64,000 nucleotides of DNA, from positions 434,001 through 498,000 of the forward strand of contig NZ_VJYD01000001.1 of NCBI RefSeq assembly GCF_007341385.1. Reading direction: 5' to 3'. Below are positions 35,249-41,609 of this stretch, in pieces. Both the position numbers and the translations under genes were made by a program. The notes beneath the pieces are model-generated. The model worked only from the letters and a program-made list of their open reading frames with translations. It was not told the DNA's origin and ran no database searches. Source of the stretch: Flavobacterium daemonense (lineage in GTDB: Bacteria; Bacteroidota; Bacteroidia; Flavobacteriales; Flavobacteriaceae). How positions within the stretch are numbered: the stretch's first letter is position 1; every line of letters begins with the position of its first letter.

Positions 35249-36934
35249 ATGGAAAATGTAGGAATATATGTACGTGTTAGTACACTTGAACAGTCATACG
35301 ATAGGCAGGTAGCAGATATAACCCGCTACATCAACCGTCAATACGGTGAGGGAAATGTTAACATCGAGATATTCAACGAAAAAATATCAGGCTACAAGCA
35401 AGGCAAGAAAAGACCGCAACTCGATGCGCTTATAAGCAAGTTCAGAAACGACTTAACTTATTATTCCTGCATCTACGTAACCGAGCTGTCGAGGCTCGGA
35501 CGTAATCCCACCGAAACCCGTGTACTGGTTAACGAACTCCTAGAAAACAAAATCGATATTTGCGTCACCAGTTCCAACGGTGGCACGCACTTTCTTACCG
35601 CTGACAAAAAAATAAATAAAATCCAATTGGCCGCTTTTCAGTTGATGATGGAATTTGCCGATATAGAGGCAGACCAATTTAAGACCCGCAGTGCGTCAGG
35701 TCGTCGCAACAATATACTTAGAGGCGGGGCCGCTGGCGGTACATACAAACCTTACGGATATGCAAGCGTTGACAAGATGATGGTTGTTGATGAAACCGAG
35801 GCTGTTATTGTGCGTGAGGTTTTCGAAGACTACAAAGACGGACTTAGTATGTATCAAATCGCTACCAAGCTCAACGAAAACAACATACCTACCAAGTCCG
35901 AAAGTATGGGAAAATTGCAGGGCATCGAATGGGACGCAACCCAAATCAAAAGGATTTTAGAAAATGAATTGTATATTGGTATAAGGTCGTTTAAGAAATA
36001 TGTAACTGGCGAAGCAACGGAACAGTTCGCAAGCCCTGAGCTTGCAATCGTTGATGTGGATTTGTTCGAGCAGTGCAAAGCAATACGCCTCGGCAAGAAA
36101 GGAAACGGGCGAAACCTGCACACAAAGAACGTAATCCTTTTGCAGTACCTTATGAAATGCGGATGTTGCGGGCGCAACTTCTCCCATAGGGTCAGCGAAG
36201 AAACCGCTTTGTACTTATGTACTACCCGACTTATTGCACCGTTCAAATCTTGCGGTAACACTGGTATAAATATCAACATCTTGGATTCTGCCATATACGA
36301 CATATTTTGCAAAACACCTGCAATGCTTAAGTATCTTGGCGATACCGAGAAAATCAAAGAAGACGTAGCACGCAAGATTGAACTTATTGAAATGAGTTTG
36401 CCAGTACTTGAAAAGGATTTCGTCAAATACGAGAATCGTTTAAGCAGGCTTATCAACGATTACTATGACGAAAAAGTACCGCAAGATATTTACGAGAACA
36501 AGCTTAAGGAATTTAAGAGCGAGAAAGCCAACATAAGCAATCAGATTGAAAACCAAAAGAAGCAACTCAAATCAAACAAGAAGACACTTGTTGATTTGGA
36601 TAAGCCAGCCACGAACACGCAAATACTTATTGATGCAAAGAATGATAGAAACAAACTTAAGTCAATCTTCAAAAGCATAATAAGAAGCGTTGAAGTAATC
36701 GGCTTAAGCCCCAACCTTGTTAAGTGTACCGTCAAGTTCCACGTGGGCGATATTGAAGTACCTAACAGCCTCGTTATTGTCCTGCGCAAACGGGAATATA
36801 GAGCCAACGATTACTACAGTTACCAAACATTTCTAATAGTTGATGCGAAAGAACCCGACAAAGAAACCTATTTAAACGTTACAGATTGGAAACACGTAAC
36901 CGAAAATAAATTAAAATTAGAATACCATAGATAA
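35249..36934 (+). CDS. int: Large serine recombinase (phage integrase)
   Basis: This 561-residue integrase of the large serine family joins phage and host attachment sites. The N-terminal resolvase domain has YVRVS with the catalytic Ser11, and ELSRLGRN with conserved arginines. A recombinase domain follows (about residues 155-285; GGAAGGTYKPYGY, LNENNIPTKSES). A zinc ribbon at about 303-345 contains MKCGCCGRNF and C...C pairs. A coiled-coil (about 370-450) is followed by a C-terminal beta domain. It lies about 70 bp inside the attL junction and overlaps the truncated MFS ORF. Its transcription may therefore also come from the MFS promoter in the lysogen. Confidence 0.95.
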   Translation: MENVGIYVRVSTLEQSYDRQVADITRYINRQYGEGNVNIEIFNEKISGYKQGKKRPQLDALISKFRNDLTYYSCIYVTELSRLGRNPTETRVLVNELLENKIDICVTSSNGGTHFLTADKKINKIQLAAFQLMMEFADIEADQFKTRSASGRRNNILRGGAAGGTYKPYGYASVDKMMVVDETEAVIVREVFEDYKDGLSMYQIATKLNENNIPTKSESMGKLQGIEWDATQIKRILENELYIGIRSFKKYVTGEATEQFASPELAIVDVDLFEQCKAIRLGKKGNGRNLHTKNVILLQYLMKCGCCGRNFSHRVSEETALYLCTTRLIAPFKSCGNTGININILDSAIYDIFCKTPAMLKYLGDTEKIKEDVARKIELIEMSLPVLEKDFVKYENRLSRLINDYYDEKVPQDIYENKLKEFKSEKANISNQIENQKKQLKSNKKTLVDLDKPATNTQILIDAKNDRNKLKSIFKSIIRSVEVIGLSPNLVKCTVKFHVGDIEVPNSLVIVLRKREYRANDYYSYQTFLIVDAKEPDKETYLNVTDWKHVTENKLKLEYHR

Positions 36935-36943
36935 ACACCTGTT

Positions 36944-36969
36944 AAACCCTGCATTTGCAGGGTTTTTTA
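36944..36969 (+). terminator. Terminator of the integrase gene
   Basis: AACCCTGC-ATTT-GCAGGGTT is followed by TTTT immediately after the integrase stop codon. Confidence 0.88.
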
Positions 36970-37031
36970 TTGCACTGAATAAATAAGTTAATACAATCAG
37001 TTAATATAATTAATTAATTTATTAAATAAGA

Positions 37032-37064
37032 TTTGGATATATCAATTAAGTTATTGTATATTTG
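37032..37064 (+). promoter_or_regulatory. Promoter of the LPD29-like gene
   Basis: TTTG at 37032-37035, a 21-bp spacer, then TATATTTG at 37057-37064 form a consensus Bacteroidetes promoter 38 bp upstream of the ATG. It is the first clear promoter after the integrase terminator and probably serves 37103-37714. Confidence 0.7.
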
Positions 37065-37102
37065 TACAAGTTAAATAAGTAATCAACTAAAACACACACA
37101 CA

Positions 37103-37471
37103 ATGGCTTACATCACTACAGAATCAGTTAAAGAAATGAGAAACCAATTGAAAGAATTGTTTCCTTTAAAACAAGGCTGGAAATTTTCAGTAACACGTGA
37201 ACACTATTCGAGCGTAAGATGTTGCATACTGCAAGCACCAGTAGAACTAAGACAAGACGCAAGCAAGGAATACGAAAGCGTCAACCACTTTTGGCTAGAT
37301 TCCCACTATAAGGATTTCCCAGCAATCCAAGAAGTGCTTAAGAAAGTTGCCAGCGTCCTAAACCAAAACAACTACAACAATAGCGACTTAATGACGGACT
37401 ACCACGACGTAGGGCATTACATCACTCTTAAGGTTGGCGATTGGGATAAACCTTTTACAATCAAAGCATAA
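37103..37471 (+). CDS. LPD29-like phage protein
   Basis: This 122-residue soluble protein resembles the large polyvalent-protein-associated domain LPD29 found in phages and conjugative elements (MAYITTESVKEMRNQLKELF, WKFSVTREHYSSVRCCILQAPVEL, DVGHYITLKVGDWDKPF). The role of LPD29 is unknown, though it travels with mobile DNA. The leader just before the ATG (ACTAAAACACACACACACAA) is nearly repeated before the next gene at 37520. Confidence 0.65.
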   Translation: MAYITTESVKEMRNQLKELFPLKQGWKFSVTREHYSSVRCCILQAPVELRQDASKEYESVNHFWLDSHYKDFPAIQEVLKKVASVLNQNNYNNSDLMTDYHDVGHYITLKVGDWDKPFTIKA

Positions 37472-37519
37472 TCAATTAACCCGCCCCGCAAGGGGCATAA
37501 CTAAAACACTCACACACAA

Positions 37520-37714
37520 ATGACAAACATTCCTGTAACACCCGAAATTAAAAAGAGAATCGAGACCGCACTAGCCGAGACAATAGCAGTCCTAGAAAAT
37601 GAGTTAAAGCTCGATGAAAAAGACCAAGACCCCGAAGCGATACAAGAATATAGAGACCATATAAAAAAGCTCGAAACCGCCTTGGAAACTGGAATATACA
37701 ACAAAGCCCCTTAG
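37520..37714 (+). CDS. Small coiled-coil phage protein
   Basis: A 64-residue acidic helical protein (VTPEIKKRIETALAETIAVLENELKLDEK) with no recognised family. It is preceded by the same AC-rich leader as 37103. Its stop codon lies inside the loop of its terminator. It is probably in one operon with the LPD29-like gene; a small GC hairpin (GCCCCGCAAGGGGC, about 37484-37497) lies between them. Confidence 0.65.
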   Translation: MTNIPVTPEIKKRIETALAETIAVLENELKLDEKDQDPEAIQEYRDHIKKLETALETGIYNKAP

Positions 37715-37731
37715 TAGGGGCTTTTTTTTAT
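37703..37731 (+). terminator. Terminator of the 37.1-37.7 kb operon
   Basis: AAAGCCCC-TTAGTA-GGGGCTTT is followed by Ts. It contains the stop codon of the 64-residue ORF and borders the convergent gene at 37728. Confidence 0.85.
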
Positions 37732-38282
37732 TTTGTTATCCTATGTATGAATTTTATTATTTCATCCCATTTCAACGCTAAGGTTATAAGCGGTATTAAG
37801 AATAGGATTAGTTTGACTATTGCACTATCTAAGAATTTTTTAATTGCTTTTGGTAGTATATCAAAAAGAAATTTAGATACAATTTTTAGAACCTTAATTA
37901 AGAATATTCCCAGCCTTGTAAAATCCGTAGGAACTTTTATTTTATATTTTACACTTGTCAAATGATACCTAGATTTACCACGTTCATTTATTTTTAAAAT
38001 ATAGTATTTGTCTGTTCTTTTTATTACATCAACATAGCCAATTTCAATTGAATACTCTTTGCTGAAAAAGTTAAAAACATTATCGGGAATACTATTCTTT
38101 CGTAGGACTAGGTTATCAATCTTACCCTTTCCGCTTCTGTGTTGCATTAAAAAATTTAAAACGAAATCTGTATAAATTTCTCTAACTTTTTGTTCTCTCT
38201 CATACGCTCCATTTCTATACAAGAAGTCAGGCTTATACGATTCCCTTATTAATTCATTTATTAAACCTTTTTTTTCTGACAT
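37728..38282 (-). CDS. C-terminally membrane-anchored phage protein of unknown function
   Basis: This 184-residue protein starts MSEKKGLINELIRESYK (preferred over an ATG 15 codons upstream). Its N-terminal two-thirds are soluble, with a small helical/beta part (GKGKIDNLVLRKNSIPDNVFNFFS). Residues ~120-175 are hydrophobic with one or two membrane helices (RLGIFLIKVLKIVSKFLF, AIVKLILFLIPLITLALKW). It stands alone, flanked by terminators, on the strand opposite its neighbours. This layout is common for lysogenic-conversion or superinfection-exclusion genes, but that role is only inferred. Confidence 0.6.
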   Translation of the reverse strand: MSEKKGLINELIRESYKPDFLYRNGAYEREQKVREIYTDFVLNFLMQHRSGKGKIDNLVLRKNSIPDNVFNFFSKEYSIEIGYVDVIKRTDKYYILKINERGKSRYHLTSVKYKIKVPTDFTRLGIFLIKVLKIVSKFLFDILPKAIKKFLDSAIVKLILFLIPLITLALKWDEIIKFIHRITK

Positions 38283-38435
38283 ACTTTTCCGCAAGTTTTG
38301 AAATGTAAAATTAATATAATATTTCAAATTAAAGACTTGACAAAAAATGTCATTATATTATATTTGATTTAGACTTATTATTCTCCAACGAGAAATTTGT
38401 TTTTTCATCATTTTAGATTACGTTATTATTATTCA

Positions 38436-38468
38436 AAAAACCCCGTTGCCGTTGTGATGGGGTTTTTT
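38436..38468 (+). terminator. Terminator-like hairpin at 38.4 kb
   Basis: AAAAAACCCC ... GGGTTTTTT with a 14-nt loop, T-run on the plus strand and A-run on the other side. It lies just upstream of the small RNA promoter and isolates it from plus-strand read-through. Confidence 0.65.
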
Positions 38469-38469
38469 A

Positions 38470-38500
38470 TTTGCCAGTGTCAAATATCGTACTATCTTTG
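38470..38500 (+). promoter_or_regulatory. Consensus promoter of a candidate small RNA
   Basis: TTTG at 38470-38473, exactly 19 bp, then TATCTTTG at 38493-38500. Both boxes match the Bacteroidetes consensus at ideal spacing. No ORF of more than about 22 codons follows. Confidence 0.7.
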
Positions 38501-38506
38501 TCCTGT

Positions 38507-38587
38507 GTGAAACCCCGCTTTAAGTGGTGGGTGTTTTTAGTTGGTGACCCTCAGTGCTTATGTGCTGGGGGTTATCTTTTTCTTGCG
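38507..38587 (+). ncRNA. Candidate phage-encoded small RNA
   Basis: Starting about 7 bp after the -7 box, an ~80-nt transcript would contain a first weak hairpin around CCGCTTTAAGTGG and a second hairpin ACCCTCAG ... CTGGGGGT (one G-U pair). The second hairpin is followed by TATCTTTTTC, which looks like an intrinsic terminator. There is no plausible ORF. The flanking genes read away from it (37728 leftward, 38725 minus strand ending before it). The target and function are unknown. Confidence 0.5.
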
Positions 38588-38674
38588 ATACGGAAACAAA
38601 ACGTTTTTTGGTAGCTTGGCGGGAATGATGTATGTCTGTGTTCCAAAACCCCAAAAACACCTAAATTTGACCAA

Positions 38675-38701
38675 AACAAAATAAGCCCCGCTAAGGGCTT
38701 A
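38675..38701 (-). terminator. Terminator of the small serine recombinase gene
   Basis: AAGCCC-TTAGCG-GGGCTT on the minus strand is followed by ATTTTGTTTT. Confidence 0.65.
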
Positions 38702-38724
38702 AAATATTAATTTGATGGTTGATG

Positions 38725-39411
38725 TTAATTGTTATAGATTGGCTTGTTAGATGTAGCGAATATATCTCTAACAGGTGTATAGATTGGCTTAACCTTACCG
38801 CCTAACGCATCGTAAGCTTTCTTAACTCGTTGAACTGTACTAAGGTTAGTACCTGTTATCTTAGCAATGTCTCTTAAGCTTATCGGGTTGGTGTTGCCCT
38901 TGCGCTTGTTCCTGTTGAATTGTTTGACAATATCAGGATGCGCCCCGCAACGTTCCTCACTGGTCATTGCTGTACCCTTTAACCTGCCTTTGTATATTCC
39001 TTTTTCCTGAGCCTTACGCACGCCCTCAGCCTGACGCTCACGCAGTGTTTCCAATTCTGTTTGGCTTATATTGGCAAGGATTGTAACAACCATACGAAAG
39101 GCTGGGTTTTCTTTGCCATCTATAAGCGAGTACATACCGATGTTATGCACATAGATAGTAACACCCATTTCGTGCATATATTCGAGGGTCTGCAATACAT
39201 CAATGAGATTGCGCCCTAGCCTGCTGACCTCTTGCACCGTCACCTGTTTGATAAGTCCCGCCATTATATCCCTTACCAACTGTTTAGCTTGGGGCCGCTC
39301 TAGGAACTTTGTTTTACCGCTTATAACATCTATGTAAAGGCGGTCGGTATTGTTTAACTGCCTATCTACATTTTGGCTCTTATCGCTTATTCTTATATAC
39401 TTGGCTATCAT
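38725..39411 (-). CDS. Small serine recombinase (resolvase/invertase type)
   Basis: This 228-residue protein has the catalytic resolvase domain (YIRISDKSQNVDRQL with Ser9; QEVSRLGRNLIDVLQTLEYMHEMGV; TLRERQAEGVRKAQEKGIYKGR) and a C-terminal helix-turn-helix (ISLRDIAKITGTNLSTVQRVKKAY). Such enzymes resolve cointegrates or multimers or invert DNA. It is distinct from the 561-residue integrase. No flanking inverted repeats large enough for an invertible segment were found in the window. A TACCTTTG promoter element on the minus strand lies 22 bp upstream. Confidence 0.9.
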   Translation of the reverse strand: MIAKYIRISDKSQNVDRQLNNTDRLYIDVISGKTKFLERPQAKQLVRDIMAGLIKQVTVQEVSRLGRNLIDVLQTLEYMHEMGVTIYVHNIGMYSLIDGKENPAFRMVVTILANISQTELETLRERQAEGVRKAQEKGIYKGRLKGTAMTSEERCGAHPDIVKQFNRNKRKGNTNPISLRDIAKITGTNLSTVQRVKKAYDALGGKVKPIYTPVRDIFATSNKPIYNN

Positions 39412-39432
39412 ATCTTAACTGTTTATCTTATA

Positions 39433-39440
39433 CAAAGGTA
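39433..39440 (-). promoter_or_regulatory. -7 element for the small serine recombinase
   Basis: TACCTTTG read on the minus strand, 22 bp upstream of the ATG at 39411. The -33 region is not clear. The rest of 39412-39708 shows no gene I can support. Confidence 0.5.
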
Positions 39441-39708
39441 TAAATAAATTCTATATCACGTATGGGTAAACCCCAAATTGATTACATTTTTATCTTATTC
39501 TATTATCTTAATTCAATGCATTTGCTGGGCTTCCCATAGTGTGCTTTGGGTACTCCCTAACCTGAATACAATATTTACAAGAAAATTAACAAAGCCCAGT
39601 GTTTATAAGGGTTTATTAATTAATGCATTATTCGTTGATGTATGTATCTTATTGTTATTTAGACACTTAAATAGTTTTATTTTGGGTGAAGAAAAAAAAG
39701 GTTCAAAA

Positions 39709-40377
39709 TTACTCGTAAAAATACCTTCTCGCTATTTCTATATGTCCCGCTATATCGTCTTTAAGACGCTTTTTGTGACAATCAAAGTAGGTTTTGCCAC
39801 TATAACAATGACACAACATACTCGAATCTTTACCGTAATGATAATAAGTATAATATTCACTCTGCCATTGACGATAAAATTGCAGTATTTGACCAATTGG
39901 CTTTTTAATGTTAACCGTAGTATCATCCACTCTAACACTAAAAGATTCTAATTCATCGATTGCCTCACTAATCAGAATGAAATCATCGATTAAATCATTA
40001 TCTGTTGCATTAATCCTAACATTTCCAAAGCTTGTACCATTAAACACTTTTTCATTATCTGAAACAAAAATTATTTCACTTTTATTGTGTTGATTTGGTG
40101 TAATGCAAATTAATTCACCCTTTTCATTTTCCCAAACTGCGTGGTGCTCAGCCTCAAAAATAAAATCTTGCAAATGTATATGCCAACCATAGTGAATTTT
40201 ACCACCATCAATTTGTAACTTTTGCCCAACATTTCGATAACAACTAAATGGTTGTGAGTATGATTCAATTTGTACGGGTATCGCTTGAACCTCAGATTTT
40301 GCGTTTAATTTTAAAAGCAATTTCTGCATTCTTGGGTCTTGTACCATAGCGTATGATTTAATATTAAGCTGTTCCAA
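39709..40377 (-). CDS. Phage protein with C-terminal SEC-C-like zinc motif
   Basis: This 222-residue soluble protein has an N-terminal part without a known family (PVQIESYSQPFSCYRNVGQKL, HYGWHIHLQDFIFEAEHHAVWENEKGE). The C-terminus ends with CHCYSGKTYFDCHKKR, a CxCxSGxxYxxCH pattern like the SEC-C zinc-binding motif. SEC-C motifs occur in SecA and in many uncharacterised bacterial and phage proteins. The function is unknown. It lies upstream of the resolvase in the same orientation. Confidence 0.65.
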   Translation of the reverse strand: MEQLNIKSYAMVQDPRMQKLLLKLNAKSEVQAIPVQIESYSQPFSCYRNVGQKLQIDGGKIHYGWHIHLQDFIFEAEHHAVWENEKGELICITPNQHNKSEIIFVSDNEKVFNGTSFGNVRINATDNDLIDDFILISEAIDELESFSVRVDDTTVNIKKPIGQILQFYRQWQSEYYTYYHYGKDSSMLCHCYSGKTYFDCHKKRLKDDIAGHIEIARRYFYE

Positions 40378-40406
40378 AGTTACTCATTTTTAAACCCTTT
40401 AGGTAT

Positions 40407-40646
40407 TTACCTCTGTTCCGAATTGTAACAAATTAAGTCATAATTCCTTTTGTAATGCATCAAAAACGGGCTTTGCTTATCCAGTTGGATAATTTCAACC
40501 TGCTGGTAGTGCTGGTGTTCATCTTTTATTTTTTGTGGCAATTGGCTTAGCTCCAAGGCGAACACCTCGGCAATTTCCAGCATAAATATTGTGTCCATTT
40601 TCCTGCTGGGTTCGTGGTCTCGATATTGAAGTATTAAATCGTTCAC
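40407..40646 (-). CDS. Small phage protein, GTG start
   Basis: A 79-residue ORF whose GTG start follows immediately on the stop codon of the upstream 73-residue ORF (TAA then GTG), which implies translational coupling. The sequence (MLEIAEVFALELSQLPQKIKDEHQHYQQVEIIQLDKQ) is unlike any family I recognise. It could start later at MDTIF. Confidence 0.55.
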   Translation of the reverse strand: MNDLILQYRDHEPSRKMDTIFMLEIAEVFALELSQLPQKIKDEHQHYQQVEIIQLDKQSPFLMHYKRNYDLICYNSEQR

Positions 40647-40868
40647 TTATTCCGTTTCTTGGTCGTTTTCAGCTTGTGGTGATTCTGTTACATCGACAAC
40701 GTTTACCTTTGGATAAGCTTGGATTGGCTCGTTTTGCTTTGTTAGCTGTTCCGCTTGGTATTCTGCAAATGCTAATACGGCTTGCAGTTGTGCGTTGGTG
40801 CTTACTAGGTTGAAGATAAGCGATTCTTTGCTTAGGCTTTCAAGTTCTTTGATTTGTTCTTTTGTCAT
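40647..40868 (-). CDS. Small acidic coiled-coil phage protein
   Basis: A 73-residue helical ORF (MTKEQIKELESLSKESLIFNLV) ending in an acidic tail (VDVTESPQAENDQETE). There is no recognised family. It is adjacent to and coupled with the 79-residue ORF. It follows the 78-residue ORF by about 140 bp. Confidence 0.6.
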   Translation of the reverse strand: MTKEQIKELESLSKESLIFNLVSTNAQLQAVLAFAEYQAEQLTKQNEPIQAYPKVNVVDVTESPQAENDQETE

Positions 40869-41010
40869 ATCTAATTGTTTTTTTAATTAAATATGCTGAT
40901 GAAGTGGAAAAAGTAAATGAAATTTTATGCGTTGATGTTGTTTTTTGTTGTTGCGTGTTGTGGGAACTGGTTCAAAACCGCTTAAAATGGCATTAAAAAC
41001 GGCTATTTTG

Positions 41011-41247
41011 TTAATTTACTGTTGTTCTCGCTAATTTCAGAATTTTTTGATACATCTTTTCATCTTCAACTTGTATCTTCTTAATTACTGCTTTTGACAT
41101 TTTGACCCTATCCAAGTCAAATTTATCTGCTTTCTCGTTTTCGCTTTTTGCGTCTTCGATTTGTCCGTTTGCGCTTTCTAAATCCATTTCGAGCAATTTC
41201 TTTATATAATTGCTTTCGTCTGCCGTTAGGCTAATTGTTGTTTTCAT
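41011..41247 (-). CDS. Small coiled-coil phage protein
   Basis: A 78-residue helical protein with heptad-like Leu/Ile pattern (DESNYIKKLLEMDLESANGQIEDAKSENEKADKF). There is no recognised family. Its promoter is probably the minus-strand TTG-N20-TACCTTTG at 41597-41567, about 320 bp upstream, with a 26-codon ORF (41408-41328) in the long leader. Confidence 0.6.
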   Translation of the reverse strand: MKTTISLTADESNYIKKLLEMDLESANGQIEDAKSENEKADKFDLDRVKMSKAVIKKIQVEDEKMYQKILKLARTTVN

Positions 41248-41327
41248 ACTTTGATTTTAAATTATTAATAGGTTAGTCGGCTAGTGTGTGCCTAAAAAAT
41301 GTGTTTTAGTTGATAGTCTGTGCGGTG

Positions 41328-41408
41328 TTAACCTTTCTGTTGCGCCCTGCTCTTTTCGAACAGTTCGAACAACTCGGTTAATTCCTTGTTGATTTCACTT
41401 TCTACCAT
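41328..41408 (-). CDS. Possible 26-residue peptide
   Basis: ATG ... TAA encodes a charged helical peptide (VESEINKELTELFELFEKSRAQQ). It lies between the promoter at 41.57 kb and the 78-residue gene. It may be a real microprotein or a leader peptide. Nothing else was recognised in 41248-41609 apart from the promoters and palindrome listed. Confidence 0.3.
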   Translation of the reverse strand: MVESEINKELTELFELFEKSRAQQKG

Positions 41409-41489
41409 CTCGTTTGCTTGTTTACTTCATATTATTTTATTTAAAATGTTAAAATTTCGATTCTATATAAATTTATTTGGTTTTTCTCA

Positions 41490-41519
41490 TTGCCAACTCA
41501 ATTAAGTTATATATCTTTG
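41490..41519 (+). promoter_or_regulatory. Plus-strand promoter with palindromic operator in the spacer
   Basis: TTG at 41490-41492, 19-bp spacer, TATCTTTG at 41512-41519. The spacer contains AACTCAATTAAGTT (41495-41508), the same palindrome as the three tandem copies at 45.27-45.36 kb. No plus-strand ORF follows; transcription would run antisense into the 3' end of the methyltransferase gene. Confidence 0.55.
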
Positions 41520-41566
41520 TCTTGACCAAGAAGCATACATAAGTCAATCTTGGATTTATCATAACA

Positions 41567-41597
41567 CAAAGGTACGTATTTCGTCTGAGATATGCAA
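41567..41597 (-). promoter_or_regulatory. Minus-strand promoter downstream of the methyltransferase gene
   Basis: TTG (41597-41595 on the minus strand), 20-bp spacer, TACCTTTG (41574-41567). It points toward the small genes at 41.4-40.4 kb and is convergent with the plus-strand promoter at 41.5 kb. Confidence 0.55.
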
Positions 41598-41609
41598 CTT
41601 TTGCTTTTA

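Larger units (their letters stand above)
34813..35280 (+). pseudogene. MFS transporter gene truncated by prophage integration
   Basis: The first ~122 codons encode a normal N-terminus of a major-facilitator transporter (EIWILAIITFINRAGTMVLPFLSKYL; GFGSMLGSWLGGKLSDKIGFYKIMIF, the MFS motif A region; CIAMFCLMTIADMF). The reading frame then departs from the family into unrelated residues (LSVMKQSYYFFYLYLLNLK...) and stops at 35280, overlapping the integrase start. The remaining transmembrane helices are missing. They should lie at the right end of the prophage, beyond the window. The upstream ATG at 34789 is unlikely to be used because a TAACTTTG -7 element (34784-34791) overlaps it. Confidence 0.88.

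Noticed and set aside
37484..37497. GCCCCGCAAGGGGC hairpin as a terminator between 37103 and 37520
   Set aside because: It has no T-tract, and the next gene lies 23 bp downstream with the same leader, so read-through is more likely.
35249..39411. The two serine recombinases as one duplicated gene
   Set aside because: They differ in length (561 and 228 residues), domain layout and C-terminal DNA-binding parts, so they are separate families.
39478..39951. A 157-codon plus-strand ORF over the gap and the 3' part of the SEC-C protein gene
   Set aside because: Half of it lies antisense to the better-supported 39709-40377 gene. Its sequence has a low-complexity hydrophobic composition and no family. 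No promoter was seen for it.
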